From: JAJYUU01 sp963822955
Lineage (GTDB): Bacteria; Actinomycetota; Actinomycetes; Streptosporangiales; Streptosporangiaceae
Reading direction: 5' to 3'
NCBI GenBank assembly: GCA_963822955.1
Contig: CAWGJS010000002.1
Coordinates: 682,001 to 746,000, forward strand
Length of the DNA stretch: 64,000 nt
Under the pieces are notes generated by a model that was not told the DNA's origin, ran no database searches, and saw only the letters and a program-made list of their open reading frames with translations. This document shows positions 25,333 through 33,714 of the stretch, in pieces. How positions within the stretch are numbered: position 1 is the stretch's first letter; every line of letters begins with the position of its first letter. The translations under genes and the position numbers were made by a program.

Positions 25333-26946
25333 TCAGGCCAGCGCGACCAGGTCCGCCAGCTCCGCGCTCCAGGCGTCTTCAACCCCGTCCGGTAGCAGCA
25401 CGACACGCTCGGGCTGGAGTGCGTCGACCGCTCCCTCGTCGTGCGTGACGAGCACGATTGCGCCCTGATACTTCCGCAGGGCCCCGAGAATCTCAGCCCT
25501 GCTGCCCGGATCGAGGTTGTTCGTCGGCTCGTCGAGCAGCAGCACGTTGGCGCCCGAGACGACGAGCAGTGCCAGCGCCAGCCGGGTCTTCTCACCGCCC
25601 GATAGCACTCCGACCGGCTTGGTCACGTCGTCACCGGTGAACAGGAACGAGCCGAGGATGCTCCGGTGCTCGCTCTCGGCCAGGTCCGGCGCGGCCGAGC
25701 GCATGTTCTCCAGGATCGTCCGCGAGTTATCGAGCGTCTCGTGCTCCTGCGCGTAGTAGCCGAGCCGGAGCCCGTGGCCTGGCAGCACCTCGCCGGTGTC
25801 CGGGTCCTCGACCCCGGCCAGCAGCCGCAGCAGCGTGGTCTTGCCGGCTCCGTTCAGGCCGAGCACGACCACCCGCGCGCCCCGGTCCACTGCGACGTCG
25901 ACGTCGGTGAAAACCTCGAGCGAGCCATAGGACTTCGACAGCCGCTGCGCGCTCAGCGGCATCTTGCCGCAATGCACGGGCACCGGGAACCGCAGTCTGG
26001 CCACGCGCTCAGGCGATCGGTCAGCGCTGACTCCGGCTAGCAGCCGCTCGGCGCGCTTCTGCATGTTCTGCGCGGCCTTGGCCTTGGTCGCCTTCGCTCG
26101 CATCTTGTCGGCCTGCGACTGCAGCGCCAGCGCCTGCCGCTCGGCATTCATCCGCTCCCGGCGGCGCCGCCTGGCATCGGCCTCGCGCTGCTCCAGGTAG
26201 GCCTTCCAGCCGAGACTGTAGATATCAAGCTCACTTCGGTCAGCGTCCAGGTGGAAGACCTTGTTCACCACGGTGTCCAGGAGGTTGGTGTCGTGGCTGA
26301 TGACGACCAGGCCGCCACGGAAGGTCCGCAGGTGGTCGCGCAGCCAGCTCACCGAGTCCGCGTCCAGGTGGTTGGTCGGCTCGTCCAGCAGGAGCGTGTC
26401 GGAGCCGCCGAACAGGATCCTGGCCAGCTCGATCCGCCGCCGCTGGCCGCCCGACAGGGTGCGCAGCGGCTGCTTGAGTACCTTTTGCGGTAGTCCCAGG
26501 CTGGCCGCCAGCGACGCCGCCTCGGACTCGGCCGCATAGCCGCCGAGCACGGTCAGGCGCTCCTCCAGGTGCCCGTACCGGCGGACGCCGGCATCGCGCC
26601 GCGCCGGGTTCGGGTCGGCCATCTGGAGCTCGGCGTCCCGTAGCGCGGCCAGCAGCGAGTCCAGACCGCGGGCCGACAGGATGCGGTCGAGGGCGAGCGC
26701 CTCCAGGTCGCCGACCATGGTGTCTTGCGGCAGGTAGCCGACTGAGCCGCCGGTCGTGACCTGGCCGGTGGCCGGCTGGGCCTCCCCGGCCAGGACCCGC
26801 GCCAGCGTTGTCTTACCGGCGCCATTGCGGCCCACCAGGCCGATCTTGTCGCCTGCGGCGACCTGAAATGTGGCCGCTTCAAGCAACAGGCGCGCCCCAG
26901 CGCGCAGCTCAACATCACGAGCGGAAATCACGAGAACTCGCTCCAT
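25333..26946 (-). CDS. ABC-F family ATPase
   Basis: 537 residues with two ABC cassettes and no membrane part. Cassette 1: GRNGAGKTTLARVL, LSGGQRRRIELARIL, TLLLDEPTNHLD. Cassette 2: GLNGAGKTTLLRLL, LSGGEKTRLALALLV, VLLLDEPTNNLD. Between them is the charged linker (EQREADARRRRRERMNAERQ, about 255-300) that enters the ribosomal E/P site in ABC-F proteins. Likely a translation factor or antibiotic-resistance protein. Stands alone. Confidence 0.93.
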   Translation of the reverse strand: MERVLVISARDVELRAGARLLLEAATFQVAAGDKIGLVGRNGAGKTTLARVLAGEAQPATGQVTTGGSVGYLPQDTMVGDLEALALDRILSARGLDSLLAALRDAELQMADPNPARRDAGVRRYGHLEERLTVLGGYAAESEAASLAASLGLPQKVLKQPLRTLSGGQRRRIELARILFGGSDTLLLDEPTNHLDADSVSWLRDHLRTFRGGLVVISHDTNLLDTVVNKVFHLDADRSELDIYSLGWKAYLEQREADARRRRRERMNAERQALALQSQADKMRAKATKAKAAQNMQKRAERLLAGVSADRSPERVARLRFPVPVHCGKMPLSAQRLSKSYGSLEVFTDVDVAVDRGARVVVLGLNGAGKTTLLRLLAGVEDPDTGEVLPGHGLRLGYYAQEHETLDNSRTILENMRSAAPDLAESEHRSILGSFLFTGDDVTKPVGVLSGGEKTRLALALLVVSGANVLLLDEPTNNLDPGSRAEILGALRKYQGAIVLVTHDEGAVDALQPERVVLLPDGVEDAWSAELADLVALA

Positions 26947-27185
26947 AGCAAGATCGAAATCGGACGCCAGACCACATGTGCCGGAGAGAGCGGGCCGCAG
27001 CGGCCCGGCCGCAAAGGGCAGACTCCACCCCCGGAATGGGGCGTCGCGTCACGACAGGAGCGGTTGCATGCCGCGAGTTTACCTGGGCACGGGAGCGGCA
27101 AGCCACGTGTTATCGGTGGCCGGCACCAGGTGCTCCCGGCCTGAGCTGCACGGCCGATCGGTACGGCCGAGACCTGGCCAGGCCG
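26947..27185. other. Intergenic gap
   Basis: 239 bases between the ABC-F gene and the small membrane protein. It must contain the ABC-F promoter on the minus strand. No gene, repeat or clear control site was seen. Confidence 0.4.
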
Positions 27186-27377
27186 TCAGCAGGGCGGTCG
27201 GCGGCCGCCCGCGTACCGGATCAGGTATTCCCCGACCAGGACGGCTGCGCCGACGCCGCCGACGAAGAGGATCAGCACCCCGACGGTGTACAAGTAGGCC
27301 GCGACCAGCCCCAGCGTGCCCACGACCAGCCCGAGCGCGATGACGAGAGCAACCGCTCCGACGCTTCTGCTGCTCAT
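27186..27377 (-). CDS. Small two-helix membrane protein
   Basis: 63 residues, MSSRSVGAVALVIALGLVVGTLGLVAAYLYTVGVLILFVGGVGAAVLVGEYLIRYAGG, with two hydrophobic helices and a short Tyr/Arg end. It resembles small hypothetical membrane proteins of actinobacteria and is divergent from cydAB. A role with the oxidase is only inferred from position. Confidence 0.55.
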   Translation of the reverse strand: MSSRSVGAVALVIALGLVVGTLGLVAAYLYTVGVLILFVGGVGAAVLVGEYLIRYAGGRRPPC

Positions 27378-27498
27378 CCCCGATCGACCTCTGAGGGAGC
27401 GTTACGAGTGCTCTCACGTGTACCCGGACCCTAGTGGCGGTACACCTAGCGCGACGGCTTCGCAGCCGCGGCACGCGGCTGTCCGGACGGGGGGCGGA

Positions 27499-28923
27499 AT
27501 GGGCATAGCGGCGCACGTTCTCGCCGTGAATCCGGTGCCGGCCCGGTCACAGATGGGGTCGTCCCTGGGGTTCCACATCATCCTCGCGTGCTTCGGCGTT
27601 GCGTTCGCGGCTGTCATCATGACCGCGGAATGGATCGGCATCAAGCGCGGCGATCCCGCGGCGATGCTGCTGGCGCGCCGCTGGTCGAAGGTCATGGCAC
27701 TGCTCGTGGCGGTCGGCGCGGTGTCGGGGACCGTGCTGTCCTATGAGATGGGCCTGCTGTGGCCGGGCCTGATGGGCCGGTTCGGCGCCGCGCTCGGCCT
27801 CCCGTTCTCGCTGGAGGGAATCTTCTTCTTCCTGGAGGCGATCTTCGTCGGGGTCTACCTCTATGGGTGGGAGCGGCTGCCGGCCTGGGCGCACTGGTGG
27901 AGCGGGATGCCGATTGTGGTGGCCGGAGTGCTGGGCGCCATGTCGGTGGTCGCGGCGAACTCGTGGATGAACTCGCCGGCCGGGTACACGCTCCGCAACG
28001 GCAAGATCACCAGCATCGACCCGGTGTCGGTGTTCTTCAACGCCTCGACGCCCTATGAGACCGCCCACATGGTGCTCGCGGCGTACATGGTGGCGGGATT
28101 CCTGGTGGCCGGCGTGTACGCGGTAGGGCTGCTGCGCGGCCGGCGGGACCGCTACCACCGGCTAGGCTTCGCCATCCCGTTCACGATTGCCGGGATAGCA
28201 GCCCCGCTGCAGGTGATGATGGGCGACATCATCGCCCGGTTCATCGCGCACAACCAGCCGGTCAAGTTCGCCGCGATGGAGTACGTCTCCAGAACAACCC
28301 GCGACGCTCCGGAATGGCTCGGCGGAATCCTGATCAACGGCCATGTCTACTTCGGCGCCGCAGTCCCGGCGTTCGACTCGATCTTGGTCGGGTTCTCGCC
28401 GCATACCAAGGTCATCGGCTGGGACAGTGTGCCCCCGGCTCAGCGGCCGCCGCTGGCCACGCTCATTCACCTGAGCTTCGACCTCATGGTCGGACTCGGC
28501 ATGTTGCTGTTCGCGCTGGCGGCCTGGCAGGCCTGGTGGTGGTGGTTCCACCATCGGCTGCTGGTGACCGCCTGGTTCCTCGTGCCGTGCGCAGTCAGCG
28601 GCGTGGCCGCTGTGGCCGCGATGGAGGCGGGGTGGATCGTCACCGAGGTCGGCCGCCAGCCGTGGATCGTCTACCGCGTCTTGCTGGTCAGCAACGCGGT
28701 CACCCCGTCCAGCGGAGTGCCCGTCACTCTCGGGGTCATCCTCGCCCTCTACGCCATCTTGACCGTGGTCTCGATCGGCGTCCCGATGTTCATGTCACGG
28801 CGGTGGCGGCAGGGAGCGCCCTCCGAAGAAGAGGCCGAGCACGTGCCTTACGGACCCTCGCAGGCTCCTACCGCGAGCCGAGCGGCCGCGTCAGGAGAGC
28901 CTGGCGGGCCTGAGGCCAGATGA
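27499..28923 (+). CDS. cydA: Cytochrome bd ubiquinol oxidase subunit I
   Basis: 474 residues. CydA binds hemes b558, b595 and d and oxidises quinol at low oxygen. The start ATG 27499 (MGIAAHVLAVNPVPARSQMGSSLGFHIILACFGV) fits CydA; the open frame upstream is not conserved. Seen are the heme-ligand His (GFHIILA), SYEMGLLWPGLM, the conserved Glu-rich helix FSLEGIFFFLEAIFVGVYLYGW, SWMNSPAGY and TEVGRQPWIVYRVLL. The Q-loop is the short form. It overlaps cydB in an ATGA junction. Confidence 0.96.
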   Translation: MGIAAHVLAVNPVPARSQMGSSLGFHIILACFGVAFAAVIMTAEWIGIKRGDPAAMLLARRWSKVMALLVAVGAVSGTVLSYEMGLLWPGLMGRFGAALGLPFSLEGIFFFLEAIFVGVYLYGWERLPAWAHWWSGMPIVVAGVLGAMSVVAANSWMNSPAGYTLRNGKITSIDPVSVFFNASTPYETAHMVLAAYMVAGFLVAGVYAVGLLRGRRDRYHRLGFAIPFTIAGIAAPLQVMMGDIIARFIAHNQPVKFAAMEYVSRTTRDAPEWLGGILINGHVYFGAAVPAFDSILVGFSPHTKVIGWDSVPPAQRPPLATLIHLSFDLMVGLGMLLFALAAWQAWWWWFHHRLLVTAWFLVPCAVSGVAAVAAMEAGWIVTEVGRQPWIVYRVLLVSNAVTPSSGVPVTLGVILALYAILTVVSIGVPMFMSRRWRQGAPSEEEAEHVPYGPSQAPTASRAAASGEPGGPEAR

Positions 28924-30101
28924 GCCCCGCACCGGACACCATCGCGGTTGCCGCGATCCTGTGCGTGGTCATCGCCGCGTACGCGCTGTTCGGCGGGGCA
29001 GACTTCGGCGGCGGGATCTGGGATCTGCTGGCGGGCGGCGCCGAGCGGGGTGCGGCCCCGCGGGCGCTGATCGACGAGGCCATCACCCCGGTGTGGGAAG
29101 CCAACCACGTGTGGCTGGTCTTCATCTTGGTGCTGCTGTGGACCGCCTTTCCGCCCGCTTTCGCAGCCATCATGACCGCGCTGTTCGTCCCGCTCAGCCT
29201 GTCCCTGCTGGGAATCGTGCTCCGCGGGGTCGGCTTCGCCTTCCGGCACACCGCCGAGCGGCTGCGGATGCAGCAGCTCACCGGCGCGTTGTTCGCCGCA
29301 TCCTCGCTGATCACGCCATTCTTCATGGGCACCGTCATCGGGGCCGTCGCCACCGGTCAGGTGCCCGTGCACCCGCACGGCAACGTCCTGGTCGCCTGGA
29401 CGTCGCCCACCGCCATCCTCACCGGGCTCCTCTTCGTGGCCGCCTGTGCCTACGTCAGCGCGGTATTCCTCGTCCCAGAGGCCCAGCGGCGGGGCCACCG
29501 GGACCTGACGCGCTACTTCGCGCTGCGGGCCACCGCAGCCGGAGTCGTCACCGGCGGGCTCGCTGGCGGCACGTTCGCCGAGCTGTCGGCCAGCGCACCA
29601 CACGTCTTCGCCGGCCTGACCGGCATCGCGCTGCCACTGGTGGCGATCTCCATCGCCGCCGGGATTGCCGTCCTCGGGATGCTGTGGCTGCGCTGGTACC
29701 ACGGCCTCGTCCTGCGGGTGACGGCCGCCATCGCCGTGGCGACCGTGGTCTTCGGCTGGGGACTGGCTCAGTACCCGTACCTGTTTCCCACCGCACTGCC
29801 GCTCGCCGCGGGCAGCGCGCCCAAAGCGTCCCTGGTCGGGGAATTCGTCGTTGCGGGCCTGGCGCTCCTGCTCGTGGCACCCGGCTTCGCCCTGCTCTAC
29901 TTCCTGCAGCAACGACGCATGCTGACGGCAGCCGAGACAGATACCGACCTGAGGCTCGCCGCACGCCTCGGCCAGGCGCCGCCCCGCCAGCCCGCCGCCG
30001 CCCCGGCGCCCGTCGGGACCCGGGTGACGACGGCGCTGGTGCTGGCCATGCTGGCCATCCGGGCCATCAAGGATGTGTTCGCACCCCCGGACCGGCACTG
30101 A
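28920..30101 (+). CDS. cydB: Cytochrome bd ubiquinol oxidase subunit II
   Basis: 393 residues and eight or more membrane helices. CydB hallmarks: ALFGGADFGGGIWDLLAGG, EAITPVWEANHVWLVFILVLLWTAFPPAF and LRGVGFAFRH. It stabilises the heme core of CydA. No cydCD genes follow, so the cysteine/glutathione exporter needed for assembly is elsewhere. Confidence 0.96.
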   Translation: MSPAPDTIAVAAILCVVIAAYALFGGADFGGGIWDLLAGGAERGAAPRALIDEAITPVWEANHVWLVFILVLLWTAFPPAFAAIMTALFVPLSLSLLGIVLRGVGFAFRHTAERLRMQQLTGALFAASSLITPFFMGTVIGAVATGQVPVHPHGNVLVAWTSPTAILTGLLFVAACAYVSAVFLVPEAQRRGHRDLTRYFALRATAAGVVTGGLAGGTFAELSASAPHVFAGLTGIALPLVAISIAAGIAVLGMLWLRWYHGLVLRVTAAIAVATVVFGWGLAQYPYLFPTALPLAAGSAPKASLVGEFVVAGLALLLVAPGFALLYFLQQRRMLTAAETDTDLRLAARLGQAPPRQPAAAPAPVGTRVTTALVLAMLAIRAIKDVFAPPDRH

Positions 30102-30106
30102 CGGCG

Positions 30107-30787
30107 CTATGTATCGGCCTCGTCGGTGGACTCGGTCAGCCGGATCCGCACCGCGCGGAACAGCCGCGGCGTGCCCTGCAGGACAACCAGCCGCGGGTCA
30201 GGCACGGTCAGGAACCTGTCCACCGCGATGTCGAAGTACGGCCGCAGCCGGGCGTCATCGCGCAGCGGGGCTACCGATCGCCGGTCGCCGCCGAGTACGA
30301 CCGCATCGAGATGCCCGCTGAAGGTTCCGAATACTCCCACCGCGTTGTCGGCGGCCGCCCCTAGAGCCTCACGTGCCTGCTTCTCCCGGCGCCGGGCGAA
30401 CCGGTGCTGAGAGGTGCCGCCCGCCGCGCTCCGGCCATGCACCAGCCTGCTGCCGACCTTCGAGGCCACCAGGCGGGGCTGGGCTCCGCTGAAGATGCCT
30501 GCCGCGTACCCGCCAAGCCGGACCAGCAGCACTCCTACCGTGCGGTCAGCGCCAGCGTGGGCGGCGAGCTCGGCCCCCGTGCCGGTCGCGGTCGCGGGCA
30601 GCGGCGGGAACGGGACATGACATTCAGCGATGCTGCCGTCGGCGGCGCGCACGGTGACGATGTCCCGGTCGTTCCCCATATTCACCTGGGCCGGCCCGTG
30701 CCGTGCAGCGAACTCCTCGAGCCAGACCTCGATACGCTCCGGGCCAACGTCCAGCCAACGGGGATGGCCACGTCGGCCGTTTTCCAT
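30107..30787 (-). CDS. acVLRF1-type peptidyl-tRNA hydrolase / ribosome rescue factor
   Basis: 226 residues of the actinobacterial Vms1/Ankzf1-like release-factor (VLRF1) family. The key segment KVGSRLVHGRSAAGGTSQHRFARRREKQA (110-138) carries the catalytic GGxxQ motif with Gln127 followed by basic helix residues, as in eRF1-like folds. Members release nascent chains from split, stalled ribosomes. Ends 5 bases after cydB, convergent, and starts back-to-back with sseB. Confidence 0.88.
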   Translation of the reverse strand: MENGRRGHPRWLDVGPERIEVWLEEFAARHGPAQVNMGNDRDIVTVRAADGSIAECHVPFPPLPATATGTGAELAAHAGADRTVGVLLVRLGGYAAGIFSGAQPRLVASKVGSRLVHGRSAAGGTSQHRFARRREKQAREALGAAADNAVGVFGTFSGHLDAVVLGGDRRSVAPLRDDARLRPYFDIAVDRFLTVPDPRLVVLQGTPRLFRAVRIRLTESTDEADT

Positions 30788-30821
30788 TACGCACCGCCCT
30801 CAAGCGCTTACTATCCGTCAG

Positions 30822-31718
30822 GTGAGTATCTCAACCGACAGCAACACTGCCATGGCGACTGCAAGCCCAGCCAGCGCCAGCCCGGCCACCGCAGGCACCG
30901 CAGCCGGCAGCCCGGTGAAGGACAGCGGACCTGACGCCAGGGCACCTAACCACGGGCCCGGTTCTGCGGAGGCATCGCCGGACGGCGCGGTCGAGCGCGC
31001 ACTGGCCGCCGCCGTCCGCGATGCGGCGCACATCGGGGACCTGCTCGACGTACTGCGCTCGGCCCGGCTCTGGCTGCCGCTGCCTGCGGACGGCACGCCG
31101 GCGATCAACGGAACGGCCGTTACCCTGCCGACCGTCTCCTATCTTGGGACTGAATTCGTACCCGCCTACTCCTCGGCGTCGCTGCTGCAGCTGCTTGCCC
31201 GCCCCGACCAGCAGGCGACGCCCGCCGAGACCGTGCCGTGCCTCGTGGTGCGTGCAGCTGATCTGGCGAGGTTGCTGCCGCCCACCATCGGCATCGCACT
31301 CAATGCCGGCGCGAGCGAAAGCGTGCCCGTCTACCCGCAAGGCGTAGCCCAGCTGGCCGCCGTCAGCGACAGCAGCGACGCCGAGCGGGTCGCGGTCGGC
31401 CCGCTCCCCGTCCGGCCCGATCGCCTGCTGGCGGACATCGCCGCCGGGCTGATGCAGATCGCCGCCGTCCGCGATGCATCGGCCGCGTGGCTCTCGGTGG
31501 AGTTCGCCGGCGAGGGCCTGCTCATCTCCGTGACGCTCGACGATCCTGCCGATGCTGGCGTGCGCGATATCGTCGCGGGCGCGATCGAGCGCGCAGCATG
31601 GCAGGCGTCGCCGCAGGACGCAGGGTTCCCGATCGACGTCACGTTCCCCGGTGAGCGCGAGCCCGACCACATCGACGAGCGCATCGACGCCTTCGCCACG
31701 CCGTTCTACCGCCGCTAG
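30822..31718 (+). CDS. sseB: SseB-like protein
   Basis: About 298 residues. After a low-complexity Ala/Ser/Pro head (residues 1-45), an SseB N-domain (RDAAHIGDLLDVLRSARLWLPLPADG, LGTEFVPAYSSASLLQLL) and a C-terminal SseB_C domain (VALNAGASESVPVYPQGVAQL, SIDVTFPGE...FATPFYRR) follow. SseB was named for enhanced serine sensitivity; its molecular role is unclear. GTG 30822 or ATG 30852 may be the start; the 35-base gap to the divergent VLRF1 gene must hold both promoters. Confidence 0.8.
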   Translation: MSISTDSNTAMATASPASASPATAGTAAGSPVKDSGPDARAPNHGPGSAEASPDGAVERALAAAVRDAAHIGDLLDVLRSARLWLPLPADGTPAINGTAVTLPTVSYLGTEFVPAYSSASLLQLLARPDQQATPAETVPCLVVRAADLARLLPPTIGIALNAGASESVPVYPQGVAQLAAVSDSSDAERVAVGPLPVRPDRLLADIAAGLMQIAAVRDASAAWLSVEFAGEGLLISVTLDDPADAGVRDIVAGAIERAAWQASPQDAGFPIDVTFPGEREPDHIDERIDAFATPFYRR

Positions 31719-31727
31719 GGCGCGAAG

Positions 31728-31751
31728 CGGGGCCCGTAGTCGCGGGCCCCG
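31728..31751. terminator. Bidirectional hairpin terminator between sseB and leuA
   Basis: Nine-base perfect arms cggggcccg (31728-31736) and cgggccccg (31743-31751) around TAGTCG, between two convergent genes. No T run on either side, as usual in high-GC genomes. Confidence 0.75.
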
Positions 31752-31762
31752 TGGTCGCAAGC

Positions 31763-33502
31763 TCAGCGCTCGCGCGCCCTGGCGGCCCGGTTGAGCGCGC
31801 TGATCACGCCGGTGACTGATGCCCTGACGATCGATGAGCTGATGCCCACGCCCCACAGCACCCGGTCGCCGACCTCGATCTCCAGGTAAGCGGCCGCCTC
31901 AGCGTCACGGCCGGCGGTGAGCGCGTGCTCGGCGTAGTCGAGTACCCGGACGCTGACCCCGCCCAGGCCGAGATCAACCTCCGACACCGCCGCGCAGAAC
32001 GCGGCAATCGGGCCGTTGCCGATGCCGAAGAGCTCGTATTGCGTGCCGTACGCCCGGACCGTGCAGTCGACCCGCTCAGTCCCGCCCTCGCTGGCCGAGG
32101 TGTAGCTGATGAGCTCGAACGGGCCCGGCTCCAGGTACTCCGCGGCAAAGATCTGCCACATCCGCGCGGGCTCCACCTCGCCGCCCTCGCTATCGGTATG
32201 ACGCTGGATCACCTGACTGAACTCGATCTGCAGCCGGCGCGGCAGGTCCAGGTGATGATCGGCCTTCATGATGTAGGCGACGCCGCCCTTGCCGGACTGC
32301 GAGTTCACCCGGATCACGGCCTCATAGGTGCGGCCGACGTCCTTCGGGTCGATCGGCAGGTAGGGCATCTGCCAGGGCAGCTCGCTGACTGGCTTGCCTA
32401 CCTCCGCCGCCTTCCGCTCCAGGTCGTCGAACCCCTTCTTGATCGCGTCCTGATGCGAGCCGGAGAACGAGGTGTAGACCAGGTCGCCAGAGTACGGATG
32501 CCGATCGTGCACGCCAATCCCGTTGCAGTACTCGGCCGTTCGCCGGATCTCGTCGATGTTACTGAAGTTGATCATGGGGTCAACGCCCTGGCTGTACAGG
32601 TTGAGGCCGAGCGTGATCAGGTCGACGTTGCCGGACCGCTCCCCGTTCCCGAACAGGCAGCCCTCGACTCGCTCGGCGCCGGCCAGCATGGCCAGTTCCG
32701 CGTCCGCGGTCGCGGTGCCGCGGTCGTTGTGCGTATGCACCGACAGTGCGATGTACTCGCGCCGGGACAGGCTGCGGCTGATCCACTCGATCTGGTCGGC
32801 GTACACGTTCGGCGTCGACCGCTCGACCGTGCATGGCAGGTTCAGGACGATCTCACGGTCCGGGCCTGGCTGCCAGACGTCCATGACCGCCTCGCAGATC
32901 TCCAGCGAGAAGTCAAGCTCGGTGTCCATGAAGATCTCCGGCGAGTACTCATAGCCGAAATCGGTCCCGGCCAGGTACTCGTCGGCGTACTTCATGACCG
33001 CGCGGGTGCCCTCCACGGCAACTGCCTTGCACTCTTCCCGGCCGTCGCCGCTCCAGCCGAATACGACGCTGCGGAACAGCGGGGCAGCGGCGTTGTACAT
33101 ATGCACGGTGGCCATCCTGGCCCCGGCCAGCGATTGAACGGTGCGCTCGATCAGCTCCTCCCGCGCCTGGGTGAGTACCGAGATGCGCACGTCGTCGGGG
33201 ATGGCGCCGCTCTCGATCAGGCTCCGGATGAAGTCGAAGTCCGTCTGGCTGGCGGCCGGGAACCCGGCCTCGATCTCCTTGTAGCCCATCCTGACCAGCA
33301 GGTCGAACATGGCCTGCTTGCGGGCGGCGTTCATAGGGTCGATCAGCGCCTGGTTGCCGTCCCGCAGGTCGGTGGACAGCCATCGCGGCGCGGCGGTGAT
33401 GGTTCTGGAGGGCCAGGTCCGGTCCGGCAGGTCGATGGCCGGGAACGGGCGGTAGCGGTGACACGGCATTCCGGACGGGCGCTGCAGTGAAGGCTTACTC
33501 AT
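31763..33502 (-). CDS. leuA: 2-isopropylmalate synthase
   Basis: 579 residues. Joins acetyl-CoA and 2-oxoisovalerate, the first committed step of leucine synthesis. Catalytic TIM-barrel motifs: STDLRDGNQALIDPM (metal-binding Asp), HTHNDRGTATADAELAM and GCLFGNGERSGNVDLITLG. The last ~130 residues are the LeuA dimer domain for leucine feedback. The length fits the actinobacterial type (IPMS2). ATG 33502 follows the leader described next. Confidence 0.97.
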   Translation of the reverse strand: MSKPSLQRPSGMPCHRYRPFPAIDLPDRTWPSRTITAAPRWLSTDLRDGNQALIDPMNAARKQAMFDLLVRMGYKEIEAGFPAASQTDFDFIRSLIESGAIPDDVRISVLTQAREELIERTVQSLAGARMATVHMYNAAAPLFRSVVFGWSGDGREECKAVAVEGTRAVMKYADEYLAGTDFGYEYSPEIFMDTELDFSLEICEAVMDVWQPGPDREIVLNLPCTVERSTPNVYADQIEWISRSLSRREYIALSVHTHNDRGTATADAELAMLAGAERVEGCLFGNGERSGNVDLITLGLNLYSQGVDPMINFSNIDEIRRTAEYCNGIGVHDRHPYSGDLVYTSFSGSHQDAIKKGFDDLERKAAEVGKPVSELPWQMPYLPIDPKDVGRTYEAVIRVNSQSGKGGVAYIMKADHHLDLPRRLQIEFSQVIQRHTDSEGGEVEPARMWQIFAAEYLEPGPFELISYTSASEGGTERVDCTVRAYGTQYELFGIGNGPIAAFCAAVSEVDLGLGGVSVRVLDYAEHALTAGRDAEAAAYLEIEVGDRVLWGVGISSSIVRASVTGVISALNRAARARER

Positions 33503-33594
33503 GAGTGTGCTCTGCTCCTGACGACTGTTGCTCCTGGGCTGATTCCCTGAGGAGGCGCGAACCGGGTGGACATCGGTCGGCGCAGCAGAACGAC

Positions 33595-33639
33595 CCGCGG
33601 CGAGGGGCCGACCGGGCTGGTTACCGGGCCTCGCCGCGG
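33595..33639 (-). promoter_or_regulatory. leuA attenuator hairpin
   Basis: Perfect 11-base inverted arms at 33595-33605 and 33629-33639 (ccgcggcgagg / cctcgccgcgg) with a 23-base loop. The upstream arm on the mRNA lies within the leuL reading frame just after its Leu codons, so ribosome position can decide whether the hairpin forms. About 90 bases before the leuA ATG. Confidence 0.7.
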
Positions 33640-33665
33640 CCGGGAAGGAGCAGGCCGCGAATCAT
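33621..33665 (-). CDS. leuL: Leucine operon leader peptide
   Basis: A 14-residue reading frame, MIRGLLLPGRGEAR then TAA, with three Leu codons in a row (CTG CTC CTT). It lies between a good promoter and leuA, overlaps one arm of a strong hairpin, and starts about 10 bases after the -10 box, so the message is nearly leaderless. Leucine attenuators before leuA are established in several actinobacteria; this specific one is inferred. Confidence 0.78.
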   Translation of the reverse strand: MIRGLLLPGRGEAR

Positions 33666-33674
33666 GACGGCCCG

Positions 33675-33703
33675 ATACTAGCCGGCCCGGACGGCGCTGT
33701 CAG
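33675..33703 (-). promoter_or_regulatory. leuA promoter
   Basis: Minus-strand CTGACA (33703-33698), 17-base spacer, TAGTAT (33680-33675). One of the best sigma-70-like promoters in the window; transcription would start within a few bases of the leuL ATG. Confidence 0.75.
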
Positions 33704-33714
33704 AGGGCAGTGAT

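Noticed and set aside
27316..27498. Longer cydA start
   Set aside because: The extra 61 residues are basic and lack CydA likeness; ATG 27499 begins the conserved N-terminus and the region overlaps the divergent small gene.
31925..33490. 521-residue frame antisense to leuA
   Set aside because: Shadow of leuA with no motifs and no ribosome site.
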